Shown in pieces: positions 1 to 5,532 of a stretch of DNA of 21,878 nucleotides. Below the pieces are notes generated by a model that was not told the origin of the DNA, did not search any database, and was given only the letters and a program-made list of their open reading frames with translations. The DNA comes from Candidatus Sulfopaludibacter sp. SbA3 (GTDB lineage Bacteria; Acidobacteriota; Terriglobia; 2-12-FULL-54-10), in assembly GCA_945865705.1 (NCBI GenBank), contig CAMBEY010000015.1:1-21878 (forward strand), read 5' to 3'. Position 1 is the stretch's first letter, and each line of letters begins with the position of its first letter. The translations under genes and the position numbers were made by a program.

Positions 1-2
1 GC

Positions 3-434
3 GAGGAAGTGGCTAATCTCGGCGGGCGCGGCGACATCGTCAGCGTGAAGGCCGGCTACGGCCGCAATTTTCTGCTGCCGCGCAAGATGGCGGTGCCGCT
101 CACCGAAGGCAACAAGAAAGTAGTGGCGCAACAGAAGATCGCTGGACTAAAGCGCGACGCCAAGGACAAGGCCGAGATGGAGGCGCTGGCCGCCATTCTG
201 GGCCAGGTCGCTCTGACCTTCACGCGCAAGGCGGGCGAGGCCGGCGTGCTGTTCGGCTCGGTTACGTCCATCGACATTGCTGAGGCCCTGAACCAGAAGG
301 GTTACAAGTTGGACCGCCGCAAGATTCACTTGGAAGAGCCCATCAAGCAGCTCGGCGATTTCCAGGTACCCGTGAAACTGCACAAGGAAGTAATCGTGCA
401 GATTGCCGTGACCGTGGCAGCCGAAGCCGTCTAG
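3..434 (+). CDS. rplI: 50S ribosomal protein L9, 5'-truncated by window edge
   Basis: L9 binds 23S rRNA at the base of the L1 stalk and spans the 50S surface. The visible protein runs E-E-V-A-N-L-G-G-R-G-D, followed by the N-terminal-domain signature VKAGYGRNFLLPRKMAVP. It then shows the charged connecting helix (lysine- and glutamate-rich, roughly residues 35-65 of what is visible) and the C-terminal domain with GVLFGSVTSIDIAEAL. Family members start with about ten residues such as M-Q-V-I-L-L-E-D-V before the NLG motif. The real start therefore lies just left of base 1, and the GTG at base 9 is an internal valine codon. The stop is TAG at 432-434. In many bacteria rplI follows rpsF and rpsR, which would be outside the window. 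A strong terminator follows, so this is the last gene of its operon. The identification is secure; only the 5' end is missing. Confidence 0.96.
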   Translation, partial: EEVANLGGRGDIVSVKAGYGRNFLLPRKMAVPLTEGNKKVVAQQKIAGLKRDAKDKAEMEALAAILGQVALTFTRKAGEAGVLFGSVTSIDIAEALNQKGYKLDRRKIHLEEPIKQLGDFQVPVKLHKEVIVQIAVTVAAEAV

Positions 435-487
435 GCCTTGCCGCTGATCCCCCTCGGCTCCACCGTTTAACGAATTCAGTCGCAAAC

Positions 488-530
488 AAAATCCTGCGCC
501 ACGTCTTACGATGTGGCACAGGATTTTTTA
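488..530 (+). terminator. Rho-independent terminator after rplI
   Basis: A long stem pairs AATCCTGcGCCACgTC with GAtGTGGCaCAGGATT around a TTAC loop and runs straight into a T-tract (TTTTTT, about 523-529). It lies 55 bp after the rplI stop and is oriented for rplI transcription. The A-rich stretch before the stem means it could also work partly in reverse. Confidence 0.9.
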
Positions 531-668
531 TTGCGACTCAGTTATGCCACGTCGGGAAAATCGTGCCGTGTCTAAAAATCTACTGCTGCAAATCTACTGG
601 TGAATAATGATGCTGCCTTTACTGAGCGGTGTGGCCGGCGAAAACTTTCCCGTGAATGGGCGGGAGCC

Positions 669-819
669 GTCACAGTGCCGCGCGCGTCAGCAAGCGGACC
701 CGCTGGCGCAGGCAAGATGGTCGGCATCACGGACAACAAATATGGCACACGCGTATGAGTTATAGGACCGTACTGGACCGACAACTGTGTCCGCTCGATG
801 ACGCGCGCGGCTCTGTGAC
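669..819. repeat. Inverted-repeat (MITE-like) element, copy 1
   Basis: The left arm at 669-700 begins GTCACAGTGCCGCGCGCGTC. The right arm at 789-819 is its near-perfect reverse complement and ends GACGCGCGCGGCTCTGTGAC. The arms flank about 88 bp of unique-looking core with no open frame of note. Related elements occur at 3288-3477 and 9230-9413 with the same arms but different cores. No transposase is encoded, so this is a non-autonomous element or a large REP/BIME-like palindrome. No target-site duplication is obvious by eye. Confidence 0.85.
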
Positions 820-878
820 GCGCAGCAAAGCCGCGCAGCAAAGCCGCGCAACAAAGTCGCGCAACAAAGTCGCGCAAC
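818..878. repeat. 13-bp tandem repeat array, about 4.7 units
   Basis: Units read acGCGCAGCAAAG, CCGCGCAGCAAAG, CCGCGCAACAAAG, TCGCGCAACAAAG and a partial TCGCGCAAC. The first unit grows directly out of the right end of the inverted-repeat element, which suggests local slippage at the element boundary. There are no spacers, so it is not a CRISPR array. Confidence 0.88.
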
Positions 879-928
879 GGTGTGTGCCTCCTTGCGCACC
901 CCTCTACCGCGCTTTTTTGAGCGCGGCC

Positions 929-957
929 TTGGCATTCGAAGCGTGCTCCGCTAAAAT
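929..957 (+). promoter_or_regulatory. Sigma-70-type promoter for tRNA-Val
   Basis: A -35 box TTGGCA (929-934) and a -10 box TAAAAT (952-957) are separated by exactly 17 bp. The predicted start near 964 would give a leader of about 15 nt before the tRNA. Placement immediately before a tRNA makes this the best-supported promoter in the window. Confidence 0.75.
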
Positions 958-978
958 GGTTTGATTGCTGATTTTCGC

Positions 979-1054
979 GGGCGATTAACTCAGTTGGTAG
1001 AGTGCCACCTTCACACGGTGGAAGTCACAGGTTCGAGTCCTGTATCGCCCACCA
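979..1054 (+). tRNA. tRNA-Val (anticodon CAC), CCA encoded
   Basis: This is a complete 76-nt cloverleaf. The acceptor stem pairs GGGCGAT (979-985) with ATCGCCC (1044-1050). The anticodon stem CCACC/GGTGG holds the loop TTCACAC, giving anticodon CAC, which reads GUG valine codons. The T arm is ACAGG-TTCGAGT-CCTGT, and the D loop has TTGGTAGA. The 3' CCA is encoded. No integrase or attachment-site duplication is seen beside it. Confidence 0.96.
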
Positions 1055-1107
1055 TGATCGTCGCGCGGGCTGGATGCGACGGCAACATGCGGATATCGAA
1101 ACCAGGT

Positions 1108-1140
1108 AGTTGATCGGGAGTTGATTGGGAGTTGATCGCC
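1108..1140. repeat. Three 11-bp tandem units upstream of moxR-like gene
   Basis: AGTTGATCGGG, AGTTGATTGGG and AGTTGATCGCC follow each other directly between the tRNA and the ATPase start, ending 22 bp before the ATG. They could be slippage debris or a repeated operator. Nothing in the sequence decides between these. Confidence 0.6.
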
Positions 1141-1162
1141 GGGCAGGGAGCCGCACAGGATC

Positions 1163-2248
1163 ATGACCAGAGCCGCCGCCGGTCCATCCATTGTCCAAAC
1201 TACGTCCCCTACATCGGGCAGCGCGACTGCGTCCATCCACCGTCATCTGCAAGAGCTGGAAGCTGCCCTGGGCACGGTGATTCGCGGCAATGGCGAAGCT
1301 GTACACATGGCCCTGGTGGCGCTGCTCTCGGAAGGCCATCTGCTAATTGAGGACGTGCCCGGCGTGGGCAAGACCACCATGGCGCACGCGCTGGCCAATT
1401 CCATCGCCTGCCAATTCCATCGCGTCCAGTTCACCTCCGACCTGCTGCCCAGCGATGTGGTCGGCGTCTCCATCTACAACCAGTCGAAGGAGTCGTTCGA
1501 GTTCAAGCCCGGCCCGGTCTTCACCAACATCCTGCTGGCCGATGAGATCAACCGCACCACGCCCAAGACGCAGAGCGCGCTGCTCGAAGCGATGAACGAG
1601 CGCCAGGTAACGGTGGACAACCAGACCTACAAGCTGCCCGACCCGTTCATGGTGATCGCCACGCAGAATCCCGTGGAGCATCACGGGACGTATCCGCTGC
1701 CGGAGTCGCAGCTCGACCGCTTCGTAATGCGCATCCGCATGGGCTATCCCACGGCGCAGGGCGAGCGCGAGATACTGCGCGCCACCCAGGTGCGCAATGA
1801 GTCGCGCAACAGCAGCGCTGGAGCAAGCGGCTCGCCGGGCGGGTCAAATGGGGCAGGTGGCGCAGGTGGCACCATGCTCTCCGGCCTGAAGGCGGCCATC
1901 GCCGATGCCGCGCAGATTCACGAATGGCAGAACGCCGTGCGCGCCGTCGTGGTGGACGACACGCTCCTCGATTACGCGCTGAAGCTGGTGGCACGTACGC
2001 GTGAGCATGAGCACATCGCGCTGGGCGTCTCGCCGCGCGGCTCGCAAGCGCTGTTCCGCGCCGCGCAATCGCTGGCGCTGCTGGAAGGCCGCGCCTACTG
2101 CATCCCCGACGACTTCAAGCGCCTGGCCATCCCCGTCTTCTCCCACCGCATCGTAGTGAGCACCCGCTACGTCTCCACGCAAAAAAAATCCGAACAGGCC
2201 GAAACCCTGGTCCGCGAAATTTTGGATAGCACCGAAGTCCCGCTGTAG
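1163..2248 (+). CDS. MoxR-family AAA+ ATPase
   Basis: This is a cytosolic AAA+ chaperone-like ATPase of the MoxR/RavA branch, a branch that usually helps assemble or activate partner proteins. In the 361 residues are Walker A G-V-G-K-T-T (67-72), the MoxR loop GPVFTNILLADEINR with Walker B D127-E128, SALLEAMNERQV (138-149), sensor 1 in ATQNP (N169) and the arginine finger in DRF (R186). A helical lid follows, ending with the family's GVSPRG stretch. Residues about 216-238 are almost only Ser, Gly and Ala, which is an unusual flexible insert between the core and the lid. The start ATG is chosen because it follows an AGGA-like site and gives a full-length protein. MoxR genes often sit beside DUF58 and von Willebrand A genes. 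None is present here, so its partner is unknown. The family call is firm. Confidence 0.93.
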   Translation: MTRAAAGPSIVQTTSPTSGSATASIHRHLQELEAALGTVIRGNGEAVHMALVALLSEGHLLIEDVPGVGKTTMAHALANSIACQFHRVQFTSDLLPSDVVGVSIYNQSKESFEFKPGPVFTNILLADEINRTTPKTQSALLEAMNERQVTVDNQTYKLPDPFMVIATQNPVEHHGTYPLPESQLDRFVMRIRMGYPTAQGEREILRATQVRNESRNSSAGASGSPGGSNGAGGAGGTMLSGLKAAIADAAQIHEWQNAVRAVVVDDTLLDYALKLVARTREHEHIALGVSPRGSQALFRAAQSLALLEGRAYCIPDDFKRLAIPVFSHRIVVSTRYVSTQKKSEQAETLVREILDSTEVPL

Positions 2249-2275
2249 GTTTCGTAGTCACAAGAACGTTCTTTC

Positions 2276-2345
2276 GCCCCTGCCGGGGCTGGTCAATAAG
2301 GAAGGGACTTCATTCTTCGTTAAGTCCCACGGCTCGCGCCGTGGG
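2276..2345. repeat. Cluster of three hairpins between moxR and DUF488 gene
   Basis: Three adjacent inverted repeats occur: GCCCC-TGCC-GGGGC (2276-2289), GGGACTT/AAGTCCC with an 11-nt loop (2304-2328) and CCCACGGC-TCGC-GCCGTGGG (2326-2345). The last two share CCC and so are mutually exclusive if folded in RNA. No T-tract follows, so this is not a classic terminator. A REP-like remnant is the simplest reading. Confidence 0.65.
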
Positions 2346-2442
2346 CTACTATCTTGCCGCCGCTGCCGCGGCTCTGTGTGGATGCGGAATCTTCTTTATT
2401 GAAACATCAAATCGATTGGGTGAGGATGTGGGGAGGTGTGAA

Positions 2443-2838
2443 TTGCCGATTGCGGTTAAGCGAATATATGACGCGCCGAGGCTTGAGGATGGCTATCGTG
2501 TGCTCGTCGACCGGTTGTGGCCGCGCGGGGTGGCCAAGGAGAAGGCGGCGCTGGCTGAGTGGCTGCCGGCGCTGGCCCCGTCCGATGAGTTGCGCAGGTG
2601 GTTCTCGCATGATCGCGGCAAGTGGGCGGAGTTCAAGCGGCGCTACTTCGCGGAACTGAATGAGGCGGGCAGCGATTCGGAAGAGGTATGCGAGGCGTTA
2701 ATTGGGTTGCGCGGCGCGGCCAAGCGCGGGCGTGTTACTTTGTTGTTTGCGGCCTCCGAGACGGAGTGCAACAATGCCGTCGCTCTGGCGGAGTATCTGG
2801 CGCGCACTAAGGCGCGGCCAAAGGCGGCGCGCAAGTAA
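2443..2838 (+). CDS. DUF488 family protein, TTG start
   Basis: This small cytosolic protein belongs to the DUF488 family, whose molecular role is not established. The diagnostic stretch is AVKRIYDAP...DGYRVLVDRLWPRGVAKEKAAL near the N-terminus, followed by LRRWFSHDRGKWAEFKRRY and a C-terminal VTLLFAASETECNNA strand region. The 131-residue length fits the family. The start is taken as TTG at 2443, because GGGAGG lies six bases upstream and family similarity begins at residue 3. An in-frame GTG at 2428 lacks a well-spaced site. A longer frame reaching back to a GTG at 2341 would translate hairpin repeat DNA. The gene stands alone between repeats and has no informative neighbour. Confidence 0.85.
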   Translation: MPIAVKRIYDAPRLEDGYRVLVDRLWPRGVAKEKAALAEWLPALAPSDELRRWFSHDRGKWAEFKRRYFAELNEAGSDSEEVCEALIGLRGAAKRGRVTLLFAASETECNNAVALAEYLARTKARPKAARK

Positions 2839-2888
2839 GTTTTGCCTGAATGTGGATCTGTTGCCCTCTTGTGAGGGTAAAGCAAAAG

Positions 2889-2918
2889 CAGGTTCCTCGC
2901 TGCGCTCGGAATGACGAC
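2889..2918. repeat. Single arm of the 31-bp GTCATCCTGAG-type repeat
   Basis: AGCAGGTTCCTCGCTGCGCT followed by CGGAATGACG closely matches the right arm of the palindrome at 8234-8318 (AGCAGATCCTTCGCTGCGCT then CAGGATGACAG). No second arm is obvious here, so this is a half element or a decayed copy, lying between the DUF488 and TPR genes. Confidence 0.7.
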
Positions 2919-2957
2919 AATAAAACTGGTATGACAGAAAAATCAGGGAGAAGATAA

Positions 2958-3272
2958 ATGGCGGCGAGCAAGCTGGAGCAGTTGGCGGGGATGGTGGAGC
3001 AGAATCCGGGGAACGTGCTGGCGCGCTATGGCCTGGCGATGGAGTACGCGACGCAGGGCGCGCACGCCGAGGCGGTCGAGAATTTTCGCGCGCTGATGGC
3101 GGCCAGCCCGAACTACGTCGCGGCGTATTACCAGGCCGGGCGCGTGTTCCAGAAAATGGGCGATGTCGCGCAGGCGCGCGCCGTGCTGGAGCAGGGTGTC
3201 GAGGCCAGCATCCGCGCCGGCGATAGCCACGCGCGCGGCGAGATGGAAGCGCTGCTGGCGGAGTTACGATAG
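2958..3272 (+). CDS. Small TPR-repeat protein
   Basis: This is a 104-residue soluble protein with no signal peptide. It holds two tetratricopeptide-like helix pairs: about 19-53 (NVLARYGLAMEYATQGAHAE through ALMAASPN) and 53-88 (YVAAYYQAGRVFQKMGDVAQ through LEQGVEAS). Both show the expected small and aromatic positions (G/A, Y/F, A, then P at the turn). TPRs bind peptides or partner proteins; the partner here is unknown. The start has GGGAGA six bases upstream. The gene lies 119 bp after the DUF488 stop, and its own stop is 15 bp before an inverted-repeat element. The short length suggests an accessory scaffold. The fold assignment is good and the function is open. Confidence 0.82.
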   Translation: MAASKLEQLAGMVEQNPGNVLARYGLAMEYATQGAHAEAVENFRALMAASPNYVAAYYQAGRVFQKMGDVAQARAVLEQGVEASIRAGDSHARGEMEALLAELR

Positions 3273-3287
3273 TGAATTTCCACCACG

Positions 3288-3477
3288 CCACAGAGCCGCG
3301 CGCGTAAACGAGCGGACCGGCCCGCACGGGTAAGATGTTCGATGTCATTGAATAAATGGCAGGCAACCCAAATTGGAATTTGTGTGAGGATTCGCGGCCC
3401 TCGACCTGGGCCGGTTCTTACCCGGGCATTCTCGCCTGGCGACCATGTCCGCTTGCTGACGCGCGCGGCTCTGTGAC
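3288..3477. repeat. Inverted-repeat (MITE-like) element, copy 2
   Basis: The left arm (3289-3318) begins CACAGAGCCGCGCGCG and the right arm (3447-3477) ends GCGCGCGGCTCTGTGAC, with a core of about 128 bp. Inner arms also pair (CGGGTAAGA near 3328 with TCTTACCCG near 3416). It fills the gap between the convergent TPR gene (stop at 3272) and trkA (stop at 3490). No separate terminator is seen there, so the hairpin may act as a bidirectional transcription end. Confidence 0.85.
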
Positions 3478-3489
3478 GGGCCGAACCAT

Positions 3490-4635
3490 CTAACCCAACA
3501 TCAATTTGCGCAGCGCGGGTTCGTCGGCCATGTCGGTCAGCGCCAGGACCATGTCGCCGGACTCGAAGGCGGTGTCGCCGCGCGGGACTACGGCGGTGTT
3601 GCCGCGCAGGATGGTAACGATGCTGCAGTTGGGTGGCATGGTCAGTTCTTTCAATTGATGGCCGACGGTGGGCGATGTGGCGTCGAGCGCGTACTCCATG
3701 ATCTCGAGGCCGCCCACGCGCAGGTTTAAGAGCGTGCGAATTTTGTGGATGGGCAACTCGCTCTCGATCAGGTTGCTGATGATGGCGGTGGAGCTGACGG
3801 TAACGTCGACGCCGAGCTGCTGCATGATCCACTCGTTCTTGGGGTTCTTCACGCGCGAGATGGTCTTGGGCACGCCGAACTCGCGCTTGGCCACCTCGCA
3901 GCCGATCAAGTTGTCCTGGTCGTGGTTGGTAACCGCGATGAACAGATCAGCGCGCGCCGCTCCCGCTTTCTCCAGTATGTGATAACTCGATCCGTCGCCT
4001 TGCAGAATAGGACATTCGAGCTGGGTAGAGACCAGGTTAAACGTCTCGGGATTATTTTCGAGCAGGCAGATTTCGTGACCTTCTTCGAGCAGCGTGCGCC
4101 CAAGGAAATATCCGACGCGCCCGCCGCCCATGATGATCGCGTAATACGGGCCCTTGGCGCGCAACTGGCGCAGGGGCTTTGAGGGCGGCAGTTCTTCGAG
4201 CGAATCGCCCCAGGCCTGGACCACGGCCGGTGGCGCGAATACGCCCATCTGCGAGGCCAACAGCTCGGCGCCCTCCTCAGCGATTTTCAGCGTGGTGATG
4301 CCAGCGGCTTTGAAGCTGTGGTCGCGCGACGGATCATAGACCATGGCGACGACCTTCGGTACCTTGAAAGTCATCTTGGCGATCTGCGTAACCATCAGAT
4401 TGGTGTTTTCGTCGCGGGTCAGAGCGATCACCGCATCGGCATTTTCTGCGCCAGCACGGCCGAGGATATCTGGATCGACGGAATCGCCGGTCAGAAATGT
4501 AACATTGTTGCCGTACTGCGCGCGCTCCAGCGCGGCGCGGCTCTTGTCAATCACCACAACCGAGTGCCCCTGACTTGCGAATAGCTTTACCACCTGGATG
4601 CCCACACGCCCGTAACCAACCACAATGATCTTCAT
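3490..4635 (-). CDS. trkA: TrkA-type potassium uptake regulator (two RCK domains)
   Basis: TrkA is the cytosolic NAD(H)-binding gating subunit of Trk/Ktr potassium channels. The 381 residues show a first Rossmann fold with GYGRVG (7-12) and the ribose-binding acid D30, and a second with GGGRVG (170-175) and acid E193. Both are followed by the RCK strand pattern (DAVIALTRDENTN; DLFIAVTNHDQDN). A C-terminal RCK_C/TrkA_C domain occupies about 300-381. The classic tandem TrkA of about 458 residues has an RCK_C after each Rossmann fold. Here the first is reduced to a linker of about 40 residues, which explains the short length. The start ATG has AGAGGA about eight bases upstream. It lies 65 bp downstream of smpB on the same strand and may be co-transcribed. 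No membrane subunit (TrkH) is in the window. Confidence 0.9.
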   Translation of the reverse strand: MKIIVVGYGRVGIQVVKLFASQGHSVVVIDKSRAALERAQYGNNVTFLTGDSVDPDILGRAGAENADAVIALTRDENTNLMVTQIAKMTFKVPKVVAMVYDPSRDHSFKAAGITTLKIAEEGAELLASQMGVFAPPAVVQAWGDSLEELPPSKPLRQLRAKGPYYAIIMGGGRVGYFLGRTLLEEGHEICLLENNPETFNLVSTQLECPILQGDGSSYHILEKAGAARADLFIAVTNHDQDNLIGCEVAKREFGVPKTISRVKNPKNEWIMQQLGVDVTVSSTAIISNLIESELPIHKIRTLLNLRVGGLEIMEYALDATSPTVGHQLKELTMPPNCSIVTILRGNTAVVPRGDTAFESGDMVLALTDMADEPALRKLMLG

Positions 4636-4700
4636 CCCTGCGATCCTCTCTCATTTAGTTCTTATTTCAATTGTAATCCGCTGTGGGCGATCTCGCCTCA

Positions 4701-5222
4701 TCACCGGTTGCGCTGCTTCATCTCCTGGCGCGCTTCGCGATCGGCTTCCTTGCGTTTAATGGTCTCGCGACGGTCCCAGAGTTTCTTACCCTTGGCGATG
4801 GCAATCTCGCACTTGATACGGCCACCCTTCAGATACATTTTCGTCGGAATCAGCGTAAGACCCTTCTCGACCGTCTTGCCGATCAGCTTGCGTATCTCTT
4901 GCTTGTGCAACAGCAGCTTGCGCTTGCGCGTGGCCTCGTGATTGTCGCGGTTGCCATACTCGTAGGGGCTGATATGGACGTTCATCAGCCAGACCTCGCC
5001 CGCCTTCACCATCGCGAAGCCGTCCTTCAGATTGGACTTGCCGGTGCGGATGGCCTTCACCTCGGTGCCAGTTAATTCCATGCCGGCCTCGAAGCGCTCC
5101 AGCAAAAAGTAGAGATGCTCGGCGACGCGGTTCTGCGCCAGAATCTGTTGGACCTCGGACTGCGGTTTTGGCTTTGGTTTCGAGCGGTCGTGGGCCGTAG
5201 GCTGTGGAGTTTTAGGAGACAT
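4701..5222 (-). CDS. smpB: SsrA-binding protein SmpB
   Basis: SmpB binds tmRNA and delivers it to stalled ribosomes for trans-translation. The core is clear: ILAQNRVAEHLYFLLERFEA, then GMELTGTEVKAIRTGKSNLKDGFA, VWLMNVHISPYEYGNRDNHEA, RKRKLLLHKQEI, LTLIPTKMYLKGGRIKCEIA and AKGKKLWDRRETIKRKE. A basic tail (about 145-173) follows, and in this family that tail enters the ribosomal A site. At 173 residues it is slightly longer than usual because of an N-terminal extension of about 22 residues rich in Pro, Lys and Gln. No strong ribosome binding site precedes the ATG at 5222, so the exact start is less certain than the gene. It is divergent from the opp-type operon across a 310-bp region. The tmRNA gene is not in the window. 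Confidence 0.95.
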   Translation of the reverse strand: MSPKTPQPTAHDRSKPKPKPQSEVQQILAQNRVAEHLYFLLERFEAGMELTGTEVKAIRTGKSNLKDGFAMVKAGEVWLMNVHISPYEYGNRDNHEATRKRKLLLHKQEIRKLIGKTVEKGLTLIPTKMYLKGGRIKCEIAIAKGKKLWDRRETIKRKEADREARQEMKQRNR

Positions 5223-5320
5223 CGGGGCGACATTCGAGCAACGAGCGGGCGGTTAGGCGGCATTACCGAACTTCTTGCGTCAACATCCACTATCCAAGCG
5301 ATGATAGCATATTGTCCGTT

Positions 5321-5416
5321 CAGAGCCCCGACCGCCAGGGAGGGGACACCTGCAATGGTCTGGTCAACGCTTTGGGCATCGGCAAGCGTGCCCCCTCCCT
5401 TGCGGTCGGGGCTCTG
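5321..5416. repeat. 96-bp palindromic REP-like element
   Basis: The left arm (5321-5349) starts CAGAGCCCCGACCGCCAGGG and the right arm (5388-5416) is its reverse complement with few mismatches, ending CGGTCGGGGCTCTG. The loop is about 38 bp. The arm motif GAGCC(C/G)CGACCG recurs in the palindrome at 16699-16788 and, in one short piece, inside the waaC-like gene. Confidence 0.85.
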
Positions 5417-5442
5417 ATACCGCAACCACCTGCGTGGAAGTC

Positions 5443-5471
5443 TTGGCAACGGCTCGCAGAGAGGGTAAAGT
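5443..5471 (+). promoter_or_regulatory. Candidate promoter of the opp-like operon
   Basis: TTGGCA (5443-5448), a 17-bp spacer and TAAAGT (5466-5471) would start transcription near 5478, about 55 nt before the ATG at 5533. The spacing is ideal but the -10 is only a fair match. Confidence 0.5.
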
Positions 5472-5532
5472 GTATCCGACCCACCGGCCCTCTAGTTGTG
5501 GCGGGGGCAGGGAACGTTTTGGAGGAGCGGGA

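Larger units (their letters stand above)
435..978. other. Non-coding interval rplI to tRNA-Val
   Basis: No credible gene is seen in these 544 bases. The open frames of about 100 codons on both strands run through repeats and lack family resemblance and ribosome binding sites. In order it holds the rplI terminator, a short stretch with a direct repeat of AAATCTACTG (about 576-598), an inverted-repeat element (669-819), a 13-bp tandem array (818-878), a small GC hairpin (907-926, CCGCGC/GCGCGG around a T-run) and the tRNA promoter. Confidence 0.8.
5223..5532. other. Divergent control region between smpB and oppA-like gene
   Basis: No gene is seen. It holds the leader of smpB on the left, a 96-bp palindromic REP-like element (5321-5416), and a candidate promoter plus leader for the binding-protein gene on the right. 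A longer open frame entering from 5434 lacks a ribosome binding site and covers the promoter, so I take it as non-coding. Confidence 0.7.

Noticed and set aside
818..878. Possible CRISPR array
   Set aside because: Units are 13 bp and directly abutting, with no spacers and no cas genes in the window.
572..964. Open frames of about 80-102 codons on both strands between rplI and the tRNA
   Set aside because: They are translations of the inverted-repeat element and the 13-bp array (arginine/alanine-rich, no ribosome binding site, no family resemblance).
979..1162. Integration site or genomic island beside the tRNA
   Set aside because: No integrase and no direct duplicate of the tRNA 3' end in the window; the 11-bp repeats at 1108-1140 do not match the tRNA.
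2698..3366. 222-codon minus-strand open frame
   Set aside because: It runs antisense through the DUF488 end, the TPR gene and two repeat elements; its composition is Pro/Arg/Ser-rich as expected of a shadow frame in GC-rich DNA.
5434..5532. Longer N-terminus for the binding protein starting at 5434
   Set aside because: There is no ribosome binding site, it would cover the candidate promoter, and the lipoprotein signal is correctly placed only from 5533, which has GGAGGAG upstream.
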